Source of the DNA: Candidatus Lutacidiplasma silvani
Lineage (GTDB): Archaea; Thermoplasmatota; Thermoplasmata; Lutacidiplasmatales; UBA184
Length of the DNA: 50,382 nt
Direction: 5' to 3'
NCBI GenBank assembly: GCA_022750295.1
Contig: JAKIVZ010000017.1
Location: forward strand, 1-50,382
The translations under genes and the position numbers were made by a program. The notes beneath the pieces were generated by a model. That model worked only from the letters and a program-made list of their open reading frames with translations. It had not been told where the DNA came from and did not search any database. Positions 16,458 to 25,709 of the stretch are shown here, in pieces (position 1 is the stretch's first letter; each line of letters begins with the position of its first letter).

Positions 16458-17150
16458 CTACCGATAGGCCCAGACGACCGCCTGTCCGAAGAACCGCCAG
16501 GGGACATCGACGTGAGCGAACCCGGCCCGTTCGAGCCGCCGGAGTTCCTCGGAGAGGGTGCACGGGTGGTCGAACGCCTCGTGCTCGTGCCAGACCCTCT
16601 GCAAGCTTTGGGACGTCGGCCGACCGTTCAGTTCCTGGGCCACCTGGCCGAACCGGGAGTCGAACACCGGGTCCTCGGGAAGATGGTCGTCGGCGTCCCC
16701 GAAGTACCCGCCCGGCGCGAGGGACCGGCGGACCTTCCGGAAGAGCTTCCACTTCGCGGCGTCCTCGAGGTGGTGGATCGCGAGGGAGGAGACGACCGCG
16801 TCGTACTTCTCCGCGTCCGGAAACTCGGCGAGGTCGCCCTGGACGAGCGTGACCCGGTCCCGGAACCGCCGGAGCTTCGTTCGCCCGAGCGCGATCATCC
16901 GTCGGGAGAGGTCGACGCCGACGAGCTCGGCGTGGGGAAACCGCGCGAGCATCCGGACCGCGAGCGTCCCCGTCCCGACCCCCAGCTCGAGAACCCGGAA
17001 TCGGCGTGTCGGCGCGAACGGGACCCCCCAGAGGAGGGTCTGGTGGAGCTCGTCGTACCCCGGCATCGTCTCGACCGCGGTCCGGTCGTAGCCGGCCGCC
17101 TCCCGGTCGAACTCCGCCTCGCTCCGACCGAGCCGGCCGGTTCGCGCCAT
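16458..17150 (-). CDS. class I SAM-dependent methyltransferase
   Basis: A 230-residue Rossmann-fold methyltransferase. Motif I is VLELGVGTGTLAVRM, motif II ends at VGVDLSRRM, and the motif around YDAVVSSLAIHHLED with LAPGGYFGDADD follows the usual order. The C-terminal part ends in AVVWAYR. A longer open frame exists upstream, but ATG 17150 is chosen because TTATG on the opposite strand (17173-17177) gives a TATA box 25 bases upstream. The acceptor substrate cannot be told; the fold is of the ubiquinone/small-molecule type. Its stop faces the tRNA-His promoter. Confidence 0.83.
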   Translation of the reverse strand: MARTGRLGRSEAEFDREAAGYDRTAVETMPGYDELHQTLLWGVPFAPTRRFRVLELGVGTGTLAVRMLARFPHAELVGVDLSRRMIALGRTKLRRFRDRVTLVQGDLAEFPDAEKYDAVVSSLAIHHLEDAAKWKLFRKVRRSLAPGGYFGDADDHLPEDPVFDSRFGQVAQELNGRPTSQSLQRVWHEHEAFDHPCTLSEELRRLERAGFAHVDVPWRFFGQAVVWAYR

Positions 17151-17172
17151 CGACCCTGCCAGCGTCCCGCCC

Positions 17173-17178
17173 TTATGT
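17173..17178 (-). promoter_or_regulatory. TATA box for the 17150 methyltransferase
   Basis: ACATAA on the minus strand, about 25 bases before ATG 17150. It decides the start of the methyltransferase. Confidence 0.5.
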
Positions 17179-17225
17179 CGTCGCGCCCGGCGGGGCTGGG
17201 GTTCGACCCCCGATGCGGAGGGGGG

Positions 17226-17231
17226 CTTATC
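17226..17231 (+). promoter_or_regulatory. TATA box for the S9 peptidase gene
   Basis: CTTATC centred 28 bases before ATG 17257, divergent from the methyltransferase promoter 50 bases away. Confidence 0.6.
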
Positions 17232-17256
17232 CGCCCTCCCGTGTCGCGGACTTCCA

Positions 17257-19074
17257 ATGGCCGAGTCGGGCCCGGGTTCGCTCCGGGATCGGTTGCGCAC
17301 GTGGTTCGACGTCGCCGCTTCGTACAGCCCGTCGATGTCGTTCGACGGGGAGTCGGTCCTCTACCTCGCGGACCCCGGGGAGCTCCCGCAAGCGTTCCGG
17401 GTTTCCGCCGGCGGCGGCACGTCGGTCCCGATCTCGCCCGTCCGGCGCCGCGTCGGCACCGTGCAGGCCTCGCCTACTGCCCCGAACGCGATCGTGACCG
17501 TCGATGCCGGCGGGGACGAGCACTGGCAGCTGGCCCTCCTGAACGGGATCGATTCGCCGAAGGCGTCGCTCCGCCCCCTGACCGACTCCCCCAAGGTGAT
17601 CCACTCGGCCGGTCGGTGGCGACCGGACGGACGGGAGTACCTCTTCGCCTCGAACGCCCGCGACCCCCGATTCTTTGACGTCTCGTCGATCCCGGTCGAC
17701 GTCCCGAACCCGACCCCCCAACTTCTGCTCCAGGGAGACGCCCTCCACGACGTCCTGGCCGCCGACGCGGACCGGGTCCTCATCGGCCGGATGACCACGA
17801 ACCTCGACGTCGACCTCCTCCTGCGGGAGGGCGACCGGGTCACCCATCTCAACCCCCACGACACCGAGGAGTCGGTGTTCGCGGCCGACCTCGCCCCGGA
17901 TGCGGTGTACGCGGCCGCGAACCCCGGTCGGGAGTTCGCCGCCCTGGTCCGGTACCGCCCCGGACGGAGCGGCCACGAGTTCCTTCGCGAGTACCCGGGG
18001 GACGTCGAACTGGTCCGGACGAGCCCCGACGGCCGATTGGTGCTCCTCGCGGTGAACCGGGACGGGTGGTCCGAGCTCCACCTGTACGAGCCGTCGACCG
18101 GGACCGACCGGCCGTTCCCGACCTCCCCTCATGGCGTGGTCAGCCACGTCTCGTGGGCTCCGGACGGAACCGCGTTCACCCACGACCTCTCCTCCGTGGA
18201 CGGGATCGAGGTGTACCGCCGCTCGGTCGAGACCGGCAAGCCCCGTCGCCTCACGACGTCGGCCCGCCCGGTCCCCGTGCGGACGAGTCCGCCGAAGCTG
18301 GGCACGTGCCCGGCGTCCGACCGGGTGGTCGTTCCCTATTGGGAGTATGAGCCGGTCGGCCCGGTCCGGGGCACCATCCTCGAGGTCCACGGGGGCCCCG
18401 AGGCGCAAGCGCGCCCCGGCCTGAACCGGTTCCGCCAGTTCCTCGTCGCCGAGGGGTGGCGGGTCGTCGTCCCGAACGTGCGCGGCTCGACCGGATACGG
18501 GCGAACGTTCGTCCACCTGGACGACGTCGAGCGCCGGATGGACAGTGTCCGGGACCTGCACGACCTCGTCGAGCACCTCGTCGGCCGCCGTCGGGCCGAG
18601 CGGGGCCGCGTCGGGATCGTTGGCGGGAGCTACGGCGGGTTCATGGTCCTGTCCTCGCTCGCCACGTATCCGGAACTGTTCGGCGCCGGCGTCGACATCG
18701 TCGGGATCGCCAACTTCGTCACGTTCCTCGAGGAGACCGGACCGTGGCGCCGCGCGGTGCGGGAGGCCGAGTACGGCCGACTCGACCGGGACCGCGCGTT
18801 CCTCACGTCGATCTCCCCGGTCCACCACGCCGCCCGGATCACCGCCCCGCTCCTGGTCATCCACGGCCGGAACGACCCGCGGGTTCCCGCGCGCGAGGCG
18901 GAGCAGATCGTCACCACGCTCCGGGGCCTGGGACGCACCGTCGAGCTCCTCATGTTCGAGGACGAGGGGCACGGCATCGCCGGCCGGGCGAACCGCGAGA
19001 CCGCCTACGGCCGGGCGGCCGAGTTCCTGGCCGAGCAGATCGGCGCGACCCCGGCCGCGAAGTCGGATCGCTAA
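17257..19074 (+). CDS. S9-family (prolyl oligopeptidase/acylaminoacyl) serine peptidase
   Basis: A 605-residue cytoplasmic peptidase that cleaves short peptides or acylated residues. The first 370 residues are beta-propeller-like, with repeated strand pairs such as LYLADPGELPQAFRV and SHVSWAPDGTAFT. The alpha/beta hydrolase domain starts near GTILEVHGGPEAQ. The triad is Ser458 in VGGSYGGFM, Asp540 in HGRNDPRVP and His572 in EDEGHGI. No signal peptide is seen. The gene has its own TATA box 28 bases upstream, so the mRNA is leaderless. Its stop overlaps that of the convergent methyltransferase by four bases. Subfamily (acylaminoacyl peptidase versus dipeptidyl peptidase) is unresolved. Confidence 0.9.
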   Translation: MAESGPGSLRDRLRTWFDVAASYSPSMSFDGESVLYLADPGELPQAFRVSAGGGTSVPISPVRRRVGTVQASPTAPNAIVTVDAGGDEHWQLALLNGIDSPKASLRPLTDSPKVIHSAGRWRPDGREYLFASNARDPRFFDVSSIPVDVPNPTPQLLLQGDALHDVLAADADRVLIGRMTTNLDVDLLLREGDRVTHLNPHDTEESVFAADLAPDAVYAAANPGREFAALVRYRPGRSGHEFLREYPGDVELVRTSPDGRLVLLAVNRDGWSELHLYEPSTGTDRPFPTSPHGVVSHVSWAPDGTAFTHDLSSVDGIEVYRRSVETGKPRRLTTSARPVPVRTSPPKLGTCPASDRVVVPYWEYEPVGPVRGTILEVHGGPEAQARPGLNRFRQFLVAEGWRVVVPNVRGSTGYGRTFVHLDDVERRMDSVRDLHDLVEHLVGRRRAERGRVGIVGGSYGGFMVLSSLATYPELFGAGVDIVGIANFVTFLEETGPWRRAVREAEYGRLDRDRAFLTSISPVHHAARITAPLLVIHGRNDPRVPAREAEQIVTTLRGLGRTVELLMFEDEGHGIAGRANRETAYGRAAEFLAEQIGATPAAKSDR

Positions 19075-19685
19075 CGGGCGGCGGCCGGTCCGGTCCCGAC
19101 CCGGTACGGGCGTCGGTCCAGGCGGACCCGCCAGGCCTGGACCCGCTCGTCGCGGAGGTTGGTCTCGAACGTCGCGGGGCGGACGTCCGCGACGACGAAC
19201 CGGTCGGCGAACACCGGCGCAAACTCGTCGGCCCGGACCCGCCGCGGTCCGCCCCAGTTCGGTTCGGCGTCGCTGAAGCACAGCAAGTACGCCGAGCCCC
19301 CGGGACGTAGCGCCTCGAAGAGGCTCGCGGCGTACCGGGTTCGTTCCTCGTCCTCGAAGACATGGAACAGGCCGCAGTCGAGGACCGTGCGGTAGGTCGT
19401 CCCGAGCGACCCGAGCGCCAGCGCGTCGGCGACGTCGAACGGGACCGACAACCCCCGGACCTTGGCCTTCTCCCGGGCGAGCGCGATCGCGGTCGGAGCG
19501 CCGTCCACCCCGCGGACCTCCAGGCCGCGGAGGGCGCACGCGAGGGCGGCCTCCCCGGTGCCGCATCCGACGTCGAGGACCGGCGGAACGACCGCTCCCG
19601 AGTCGAGCAAGGCGACGATCTCCGCCTGAGCTCGGCCGATGTCCCACGGGGGTCGCCCCTCCCGATACAGGTCTTCGAACGTCAT
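19071..19685 (-). CDS. class I SAM-dependent methyltransferase (thiopurine/tellurite-type)
   Basis: A 204-residue methyltransferase. MTFEDLYREGRPPWDIG is a family start for small methyltransferases that act on thiols, halides or tellurite. SAM-binding motif I is VLDVGCGTGEAAL, and VLDCGLFHVFEDEERTRY is the conserved central segment. The start ATG 19685 overlaps the stop of the DUF429 gene by four bases (ATGA), so the longer upstream frame is rejected. The exact acceptor is unknown. It converges on the S9 peptidase with a four-base overlap of stops. Confidence 0.85.
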   Translation of the reverse strand: MTFEDLYREGRPPWDIGRAQAEIVALLDSGAVVPPVLDVGCGTGEAALACALRGLEVRGVDGAPTAIALAREKAKVRGLSVPFDVADALALGSLGTTYRTVLDCGLFHVFEDEERTRYAASLFEALRPGGSAYLLCFSDAEPNWGGPRRVRADEFAPVFADRFVVADVRPATFETNLRDERVQAWRVRLDRRPYRVGTGPAAAR

Positions 19686-20407
19686 CGTCGGCCCGGGCGA
19701 GGGGAGACCGAACGCCCAGTTTGAGCCTTCCCGGCGCGGAACCGTGCGAGGACCGCCGCCTTCGGGGCCAGTACCATCCAACCTTCCGAGGGGTCGCCCA
19801 CGGCGACGAAGTCGCCGGCCAAGTAGCGGTCCCCGAGGTAGGCGGCCGACGTCGCGTCGAGTTCGTCGTGCGTCGTCCGGTCGTCCTCAATGCCGCCCCA
19901 GAGCCCGCTCCGGACCAGCCCCGCCCGGAGCGCATCGACCCCGGCGCCCTTTCGCGGGATCCCGAGAAGGTCCTGACTCGCCCCAGGGTACCCCTCGATC
20001 GTCCGGAACCCGTCCGCTTCGAGGAGGGCCCGGAGACGGATCCCCCGGGCGGTGAGCGCCCGCATGGGACCGAGGGAGATCGGGAAGAAGCGGATCCCGA
20101 GCCTCAGGAGGAACCGGTCCGAGGCCCGAAGATGGGGTGGCCCGGGGGTCTCGATGCTGAGTCGACCCTTCGGAAGGAACAGGGGGGCGTCGATGCTCAC
20201 CACATCGGGCGCCGACCGCGCTACGGCGGCGACGATCTCGGCGTCGGTGTGGAGAACGGCCGTCTCCGTGCGGCCCCCGGGTTCGAGTCGACAGAATCCA
20301 GTTCGGCGCCCTTCGCTCCCCGCGAGGTCGAGTCCGACGGAAACCCCCGACGACGGTGGTGTTGACCGGCGTCGTACCCTCGATCGGCGTGGCGAACTCT
20401 CGCGCAT
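19682..20407 (-). CDS. DUF429-type protein (predicted RNase H-like fold)
   Basis: A protein of about 241 residues. After an Arg/Ser-rich first 20 residues the conserved core begins at GVSVGLDLAGSEGRRTGFC, followed by DVVSIDAPLFLP and the C-terminal HDELDATSAAYL acidic motif. This pattern of spaced Asp residues fits the DUF429 family, predicted to have an RNase H-like fold, with no proven reaction. The start is uncertain. ATG 20407 lies 29-34 bases from TAATAT and would be leaderless. GTG 20416 and TTG 20419 are alternatives close behind a GGAGG. It is first of a two-gene operon with the methyltransferase. Confidence 0.78.
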   Translation of the reverse strand: MRESSPRRSRVRRRSTPPSSGVSVGLDLAGSEGRRTGFCRLEPGGRTETAVLHTDAEIVAAVARSAPDVVSIDAPLFLPKGRLSIETPGPPHLRASDRFLLRLGIRFFPISLGPMRALTARGIRLRALLEADGFRTIEGYPGASQDLLGIPRKGAGVDALRAGLVRSGLWGGIEDDRTTHDELDATSAAYLGDRYLAGDFVAVGDPSEGWMVLAPKAAVLARFRAGKAQTGRSVSPRPGRR

Positions 20408-20435
20408 CCGACCCACCAATCCTCCGGAGGGGTTC

Positions 20436-20441
20436 TAATAT
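20436..20441. promoter_or_regulatory. bidirectional TATA element
   Basis: TAATAT lies 25-30 bases before GTG 20466 on the plus strand and about 30 bases before ATG 20407 on the minus strand. It is the only AT-rich block in this 58-base divergent gap, so it may serve both genes. Confidence 0.55.
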
Positions 20442-20465
20442 CGGATTCCCCGGACGAGTCCCTTG

Positions 20466-21605
20466 GTGACCGACCCCCAGGTCCTTCCGCCCCGGCCGAC
20501 CCCCACCCGACCCCGCTGGTGGAAGAGCCCGCTGTTCCTCCTTCTCCTTCTGACCCCCGGGATCCCGGAGTACCTCACGGGCTCGAGTTCGGCGACGGCG
20601 ATCGCGCTCAACCCGGCGGGGTTCGCCCTCCAGCTCGCGCTCAACGCGGCCCTCTACACCGCCGGGGCGCTCCTCATCCGCGAAGCCGTGGTCCGGTGGA
20701 AGAAAGGATGGGCGTCGGTCCTCCTGCTCGGTGCCGCCTACGGGATCGCCGAAGAGGGACTCGCCGTCCACACCTTCTTCGAGGCGGGCGGGAGCCCGGT
20801 CGGGATCCTCGGCGCGTACGGTCGGCTGTTCGGCGTGAACTGGGTCTGGGTCTCGGGCCTGACCGTCTTCCACGCCGTCTACAGCATCGCGCTGCCCCTG
20901 CTGATCCTCGGCCTCGTCTACCCGGAGACCAAGGGGCGACCGCTCGTCGGAACGCGCGGGCTCCGGTTGGCGGCGATCGCCTTCGTCGCCGATGTCGTGC
21001 TCCTCTCGATCCTGGTCGGAAGCCACCCCGACGCCGCCCAGACGCTGTTCTTCCTGGCGGTCGTGGGGGTGCTCGTCGCCCTCGCGTATCGGGCGCCGGC
21101 CGGGCTCCTCGCTCCCCGGCCCGGCGCCTCGAAAACGAGCCCGACCCGGCTCGCGATCCTCGGCGGCAGCTGGTTCCCACTGTGGATTGTGGCGGGTTCG
21201 ATCCTGCCGTTCACCCGCCTCCCGCCCGTTCTCGATGCGGCGGTCCTCGCGGCGGGGGAGCTCGCCATCCTCGGACTGGTGGGGCGCGGGATCGGACGCG
21301 ACGACGCGGAGTGGTCGGCGCTCGCGTTCGCCACGGGACTCATCGCGATCCTCGTTCCCTGGGAGGTCCTCCTGGTGGTCGCGAGCGACCCCTTGGCGCT
21401 CGTCCTCGGGATCCTCTCGGTGGTGGGGCTCGTCCTCCTCCGCCCGTCGGTCCGAGCCCGCTCCCATCCGCCGCAGATTCCGTTCGGGGTCTTCCCTCCC
21501 GAAAGTCCCGTCGGAGCCGAACCGGGTCGTTCCGGCTGGAACGCGGCGTCTCGGGTTCCGGCCCGAGGAGGGAACGGGCGCGAGATGCGAAGGGGGGACG
21601 TCTAG
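20466..21605 (+). CDS. polytopic membrane protein, unknown function
   Basis: A 379-residue protein with roughly nine to ten hydrophobic segments between residues 20 and 325. After them comes a polar tail of about 50 residues rich in Pro, Arg and Gly that is not membrane-like. A paired-acid motif GIAEEGLAVHTFFEAGG sits after the third segment and a His in LTVFHAVYS in a later one. The EE...H arrangement recalls intramembrane CPBP-type proteases, but the rest of that signature is not seen, so I do not assign it. GTG 20466 is preferred to TTG 20463 because of the TATA box 28 bases upstream. Confidence 0.78.
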   Translation: MTDPQVLPPRPTPTRPRWWKSPLFLLLLLTPGIPEYLTGSSSATAIALNPAGFALQLALNAALYTAGALLIREAVVRWKKGWASVLLLGAAYGIAEEGLAVHTFFEAGGSPVGILGAYGRLFGVNWVWVSGLTVFHAVYSIALPLLILGLVYPETKGRPLVGTRGLRLAAIAFVADVVLLSILVGSHPDAAQTLFFLAVVGVLVALAYRAPAGLLAPRPGASKTSPTRLAILGGSWFPLWIVAGSILPFTRLPPVLDAAVLAAGELAILGLVGRGIGRDDAEWSALAFATGLIAILVPWEVLLVVASDPLALVLGILSVVGLVLLRPSVRARSHPPQIPFGVFPPESPVGAEPGRSGWNAASRVPARGGNGREMRRGDV

Positions 21606-23761
21606 TTCGAGGGGCCGGCCCCGGGTCCCCGCCGACGTCGCGCGGCAACCACGACAAGCCCCACCGCCGCGATCCCAACGGCTCCGACGAGCGCCCAGTC
21701 GGTCGTCCCGAGTCCCTCGAAGGTCGTCGAGGTCGGGGTCGAACCGGGCCCGGGGGCCGGCTTCGGCGCGAGCGTGATGTTGAGGGCCGTGACGGTCCCG
21801 GCTCCCAGGGAGACGTTCGCTTGGAACGGCAGGTATCCGGCCAGCGTCGCATCGACCGTGTAGTTCCCCGCCGGGAACGACGCCGAGTACTGGCCGTTGG
21901 TGAGGTTCGTGGCGACCCCGGCGACCGTCAGCGACGAGGTCGCCGGGAAGACGGATCCGTAGAGCTCTCCTGGGGAGACCGCGAAGAACACGTCGACGAA
22001 GGCAGGAGCGCCGACCACGGGAGCGACCCCGCTCGCCGGGGAGAGCGTGACCGCACGGGAGGTGGTGACCGTGTACGGGTACGAGCCGTTCGGGAGGGAG
22101 ACGAATAGGATGCTCGATGTGCCCGAGATCGTCTGTCCATCGATCAAGACACTCCAGCGGACCCCGCCCGGGTCGTTCTGGGCCACGAACTCGGACGGGT
22201 AGACGGTCAGGAACCAATCCAATTGCACGATCGTCGACCCCGACCCGACCTGGGTCCGGCTCGTGTACGCGGCGAGGGAGTACCCCGGAACTCCTCCGAC
22301 CCGGTACGTGTAGTTCCCGGCCGGCAACTGCGTCGACAGCTCCCCGAGGGCTCCGGCGAGCGGGACCCCGCCCACGCTCACCGACCAGTACTGCCCCGCC
22401 GGGAGGCCGTTCGAGATGAACTCCACCTCGTAGAGTGGCACGGGCACGAGGGTGATGGCGCGGAACTCCCCCGGGACGAGCGTGACGTTCGTCGACCCCA
22501 CGATCGTCCCGTTCAGTTCGAGCCCGATGGAGTAGTTCCCCGGGGCGAGGGTCATGTTCGCGAGTCCGCCGATGTAGGGGACATCGGCCCCGTTCACGAC
22601 TAGGGTCGCCGCCTCGACCGAACCGGTTGCGACCCGGAGCGTCGAAGTGGTCCCCGGTCCGAACAGGCCACCCAGCTGTCCGCTCCCGTTCGTCGCGTGG
22701 GTGACCAGCTCGCCCGAGCCGTTTCCCGCGCTGACCGTCTCGACTACGTTGGAGATCCGCTCGGCCGTGTTGCTGCCGTGGTCGTACGCCGCCCGCACGC
22801 CCTGGAAGTTGTGGCCGTTCCAGACGGAGAGGCTGAGGTTGACGTTCGCGGAGACCGCCGTCTGGGAGAGCCCACCGCCCGGTCCGCTGAGGTCCCACTC
22901 GGCGTCGAAGTACCCGCCGAGCGGCGTGTAGGCGAATCCGTCGACCAGGAACCCTTCGTTGACCCCGACCGTCGTGAACGGGAACGTGACGTTGTCGAAC
23001 GTGACCCAACCCGAACCGTCGTCATACTCGAACGCAACACAGGGACTGCCGGACGCGTTCGTCGAGACGACTCGAGCCGTGAAGGTGAGCGGTTCGGAGA
23101 GGACGACGTTCGAGCCCGGGTACCCGTACGCCACGTCGGAGTAGTAGACGTTCGAGCTCACCGTGCCGTTTCCCGCGACGCTAGAGCTGTACAGCTCTCC
23201 CGTCCCCGCCGAGAGGTTCCAGACATTGTCCTCCCACGTGATCACTTGCGAATTCGTGTCAAAGTACGCCACGTCCTGAATCCAGAACGCATACGTCGAC
23301 GACCCGCTGGTCAGGACGTCCACGACGTTCAGTTGGAACGTCATGTTCGTTCCGGAGTCTCGCTGGTCCACCGCCAGCTGGTCGATTGTCGCGGTGCCCT
23401 GGACGAGCGGGGTCGCGTACGAGTAGCCGATGCCGCTCGGAGTCACCCCGTAATCGGTAATCCCCATCGGCGCGGGCTCCGACGTATACGTTTCGTTGGG
23501 GTTGATCACGAGGCCGCCCGGCGGGAGGCCGCTCGCCGTCGCTCGCGGAGCGGAAAGCGGGGCCACCGATAGTTCGTTCCGGGAAGCGACCCCAGCGGGT
23601 TCGAGGCCCGAGGGACCGCGGTTGCGGGTCGGGAGGCCCGCCGGATTCCCCCCCGCGGCCACGAGCGGGAGGACCGAAGCGACCGTCAGGACCACGACAA
23701 CGAGCGCCGAGGCTCGGGCCGAACCGGAAGTCGGCCGCCACCGTCGAATCGGCCGTGGCAT
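21602..23761 (-). CDS. thermopsin-family secreted protease with C-terminal beta-sandwich repeats
   Basis: A 719-residue exported protein. Residues 1-38 are a signal peptide (basic start, then [18 protein letters not shown]). The segment with [13 protein letters not shown], and later [12 protein letters not shown] and NVWNLSAG, matches thermopsin (peptidase family A5), acid proteases of thermoacidophilic archaea. From about residue 350 there are several beta-sandwich repeats of the PEGA/carboxypeptidase-regulatory kind ([25 protein letters not shown]), including an [17 protein letters not shown] module. A C-terminal helix ([18 protein letters not shown]) and RRRR anchor it. Many N-x-S/T sequons are present. 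Its TATA box is at 23781-23788. Confidence 0.85.
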   Translation of the reverse strand: MPRPIRRWRPTSGSARASALVVVVLTVASVLPLVAAGGNPAGLPTRNRGPSGLEPAGVASRNELSVAPLSAPRATASGLPPGGLVINPNETYTSEPAPMGITDYGVTPSGIGYSYATPLVQGTATIDQLAVDQRDSGTNMTFQLNVVDVLTSGSSTYAFWIQDVAYFDTNSQVITWEDNVWNLSAGTGELYSSSVAGNGTVSSNVYYSDVAYGYPGSNVVLSEPLTFTARVVSTNASGSPCVAFEYDDGSGWVTFDNVTFPFTTVGVNEGFLVDGFAYTPLGGYFDAEWDLSGPGGGLSQTAVSANVNLSLSVWNGHNFQGVRAAYDHGSNTAERISNVVETVSAGNGSGELVTHATNGSGQLGGLFGPGTTSTLRVATGSVEAATLVVNGADVPYIGGLANMTLAPGNYSIGLELNGTIVGSTNVTLVPGEFRAITLVPVPLYEVEFISNGLPAGQYWSVSVGGVPLAGALGELSTQLPAGNYTYRVGGVPGYSLAAYTSRTQVGSGSTIVQLDWFLTVYPSEFVAQNDPGGVRWSVLIDGQTISGTSSILFVSLPNGSYPYTVTTSRAVTLSPASGVAPVVGAPAFVDVFFAVSPGELYGSVFPATSSLTVAGVATNLTNGQYSASFPAGNYTVDATLAGYLPFQANVSLGAGTVTALNITLAPKPAPGPGSTPTSTTFEGLGTTDWALVGAVGIAAVGLVVVAARRRRGPGAGPSN

Positions 23762-23780
23762 AAGGTCCTGAAAATGGTTC

Positions 23781-23788
23781 TGTACTTA
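23781..23788 (-). promoter_or_regulatory. TATA box for the thermopsin-like gene
   Basis: TAAGTACA on the minus strand, centred about 24 bases before ATG 23761. Confidence 0.5.
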
Positions 23789-23956
23789 GGGAGGCCGTCT
23801 CGCCACCGACTGCGAGACTCCCGAGGACGCGTACGGGGTGAGACGCCGGAGTCCTCCAGCCGAGCCGGTCCGCTATCTGCTATGATCAGACTCGGGGTGT
23901 CGAAATTCGATGCCCGACCATCCGACCACCTGGGCCGAGCGGCGGGGAGGGCGCCG

Positions 23957-24820
23957 GTGACAGAACGGCCCCGTGCGACCGCCTCTCGGCGCCCGGTCGC
24001 GTTGGTGACGGGAGGCGGCACGGGCCTCGGGCTCGCGACGGCCCGACGTCTCGCGGCCGACGGCTACGATCTGGTCCTCGCGAGCCGCTCCGAAGCTCAC
24101 CTCTCCTCGGGGAGCGGCGCGCTTCGCCGCGCGGGGGCGCGGATTGTCACCGTTCCGACCGACGTGCGGGATCCCGGCCAGGTGGACCGATTAATCGGGC
24201 GAGTCGGAACGGAGTTCGGTCGGCTCGACGTCCTCGTCAACAACGCCGCGGGGAACTTCATCGCCCGCGCCGAAGCGATCTCGCCGAACGGATGGCGGGC
24301 GGTCGCCGGTATCGTCCTGGATGGAACGTTCTTCGTAAGTCGTGCGGCGTTCCCGCTCCTCGCGGCCCGCCGCCGGTCGAGCATCGTGAACATCGTCGCC
24401 TCGTACGCCTGGATGGCCGGTCCCGGGACCGCCCACTCCGCCGCGGCGAAGGCCGGGGTCGTCGCCCTAACGCGGACCCTGGCGGTCGAATGGGCGCCGC
24501 ACGGGATCCGGGTCAACGCCGTCGCGCCTGGGCCGGTCCGGACCGAGGGGACCGACGCCCGGCTCTGGACCGACCCCAAGGTCGTGGAGGCCGTGACCCG
24601 GGGAATCCCGCTCGGGCGCTTTGGCACCCCGGAGGAGATCGCAGACGCCGTCGCCTTCCTGTGCAGCCCCCAGGCGGCGTACATCACGGGACAGGTGCTC
24701 GCGGTTGACGGAGGCCAGTGGCTCGGTACCGGCGTGATGGACCTCCTCGGCACGGTCCCGCGACCGTCGAAGTCCCCGCGACGGCGGGCCCGGGCCGCCC
24801 GCAAAGAAACTCTCTCATAG
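23957..24820 (+). CDS. short-chain dehydrogenase, 2,4-dienoyl-CoA reductase-like
   Basis: A 287-residue NAD(P)-dependent oxidoreductase. Cofactor motifs are TGGGTGLG and NNAAGNF. The classical YxxxK is not present: Lys165 is preceded by Ser161 at minus 4 and by Tyr150 at minus 15 (SYAWMAG... HSAAAKAG). The same Tyr, Ser and Lys spacing is the catalytic set of mammalian 2,4-dienoyl-CoA reductase (Tyr199, Ser210, Lys214). [10 protein letters not shown] and [19 protein letters not shown] also fit that group. This suggests a role in unsaturated acyl-CoA metabolism. GTG 23957 gives a family-size protein; ATG 23882 in the same frame is possible. The last 25 residues are a basic tail. Confidence 0.85.
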   Translation: MTERPRATASRRPVALVTGGGTGLGLATARRLAADGYDLVLASRSEAHLSSGSGALRRAGARIVTVPTDVRDPGQVDRLIGRVGTEFGRLDVLVNNAAGNFIARAEAISPNGWRAVAGIVLDGTFFVSRAAFPLLAARRRSSIVNIVASYAWMAGPGTAHSAAAKAGVVALTRTLAVEWAPHGIRVNAVAPGPVRTEGTDARLWTDPKVVEAVTRGIPLGRFGTPEEIADAVAFLCSPQAAYITGQVLAVDGGQWLGTGVMDLLGTVPRPSKSPRRRARAARKETLS

Positions 24821-24823
24821 TAC
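24816..24823 (+). promoter_or_regulatory. TATA box for the AIM24 cluster
   Basis: CATAGTAC, about 28 bases before GTG 24848. It overlaps the SDR stop codon (24818-24820) and probably drives the run 24848-27037. Confidence 0.55.
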
Positions 24824-24847
24824 CACGGGTTCGACCGACCGACGACC

Positions 24848-25495
24848 GTGGAACTCGAGTGCTTGCCGGGGCTCGTGCCGACCGTCCTCGCCACGCTCGC
24901 CCCGAACGAATCGATCTACTGCGAGCACGGAATCCTCCTGTTCAAGGACCCTCCCGTCTCGGTCTCGCGCAAGACGATCGCCGGCGGCGGACTTCTCCAG
25001 ACCCTGGAGCGGACGACGGTCGGCGGAATCCCGTACTTCCTGACCGAGTTCACTGGTCCCGGGCACGTCGGGCTCTCGCGCGACGGGACCGGGGAGGTCC
25101 GGATCCTCGAGCTCCCCCCGGGCCAGACGATCGACGTGGCCGAGGGGTCGCTCCTCTGTGCCGACGCCCGGATCCAGTACGGGATGGAGTACGTGAAAGG
25201 GACCCACCGCCCCGGCCGCATGGCCGGTCTTTGGCTGGACCGGCTGACCGGACCCGGCCAGGTGGCCATCCACGGGTACGGGAACGTGATCTCGATGACC
25301 CTCGCCCCCCACGAGGTCATTCACGTCGACCTCGGCGGACTCCTGTGGAAGGACGGCGGCGTCGCGGCCAAGACGGTGAATCTCCCGTTCGGCGGCGGTC
25401 TTCTCGGCAAGCTCGAGGCGTACGAGGTCCTCGAGTTGACCGGCCCGGGAAGGGTCGCCATCCAAAGCATCGACCCGAAAGCACCCCACTTCTGA
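24848..25495 (+). CDS. AIM24-family protein, copy 1
   Basis: A 215-residue beta-rich soluble protein of the AIM24/TIGR00266 type, named after a yeast mitochondrial protein; its biochemical function is unknown. Repeated blocks of the form TGPG-x-V/A are visible at TEFTGPGHVGLS, DRLTGPGQVAIHGYGN and LELTGPGRVAIQ. There are also two Gly-rich turns (IAGGGLLQTL and FGGGLLGKL). The layout is that of two similar half-barrels. It starts with GTG 24848 after a TATA box and is followed 16 bases later by a zinc ribbon gene with a strong ribosome binding site. Confidence 0.85.
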   Translation: MELECLPGLVPTVLATLAPNESIYCEHGILLFKDPPVSVSRKTIAGGGLLQTLERTTVGGIPYFLTEFTGPGHVGLSRDGTGEVRILELPPGQTIDVAEGSLLCADARIQYGMEYVKGTHRPGRMAGLWLDRLTGPGQVAIHGYGNVISMTLAPHEVIHVDLGGLLWKDGGVAAKTVNLPFGGGLLGKLEAYEVLELTGPGRVAIQSIDPKAPHF

Positions 25496-25511
25496 AGGAG
25501 GAAAGAGAACG

Positions 25512-25700
25512 ATGCCCGTCCCCGAGGAGTTCGTCAAGAAGCGGACCGAGGTCACGATCAGCCGCGCGTCCCTGCAGGACCTGAGCTGCAAGGGGTGCGG
25601 CGCGAAGATCGAGGCGAAGAACATCGAGGGCGGCTACGCCCGTTGCGAATACTGCGGTGGGGCGTACGCGCTCGCCGTCGACGACCGGCCGGTGGGGTAG
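25512..25700 (+). CDS. small zinc-ribbon protein
   Basis: A 62-residue protein with one zinc ribbon: Cys26-x2-Cys29 (CKGCGAK) and Cys45-x2-Cys48 (CEYCGG). The start is supported by AAGGAGG at 25495-25501, 10 bases upstream. It lies between two AIM24 paralogues in the same orientation, so it is probably co-expressed and may assist the same process. The function is otherwise unknown. Confidence 0.8.
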   Translation: MPVPEEFVKKRTEVTISRASLQDLSCKGCGAKIEAKNIEGGYARCEYCGGAYALAVDDRPVG

Positions 25701-25709
25701 GAGCGTTCC

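Noticed and set aside
20700-20800. CPBP-type intramembrane protease assignment for the 20466 gene
   Set aside because: Only an EE and a distant His are seen; the Arg after EE and the second motif set are missing.
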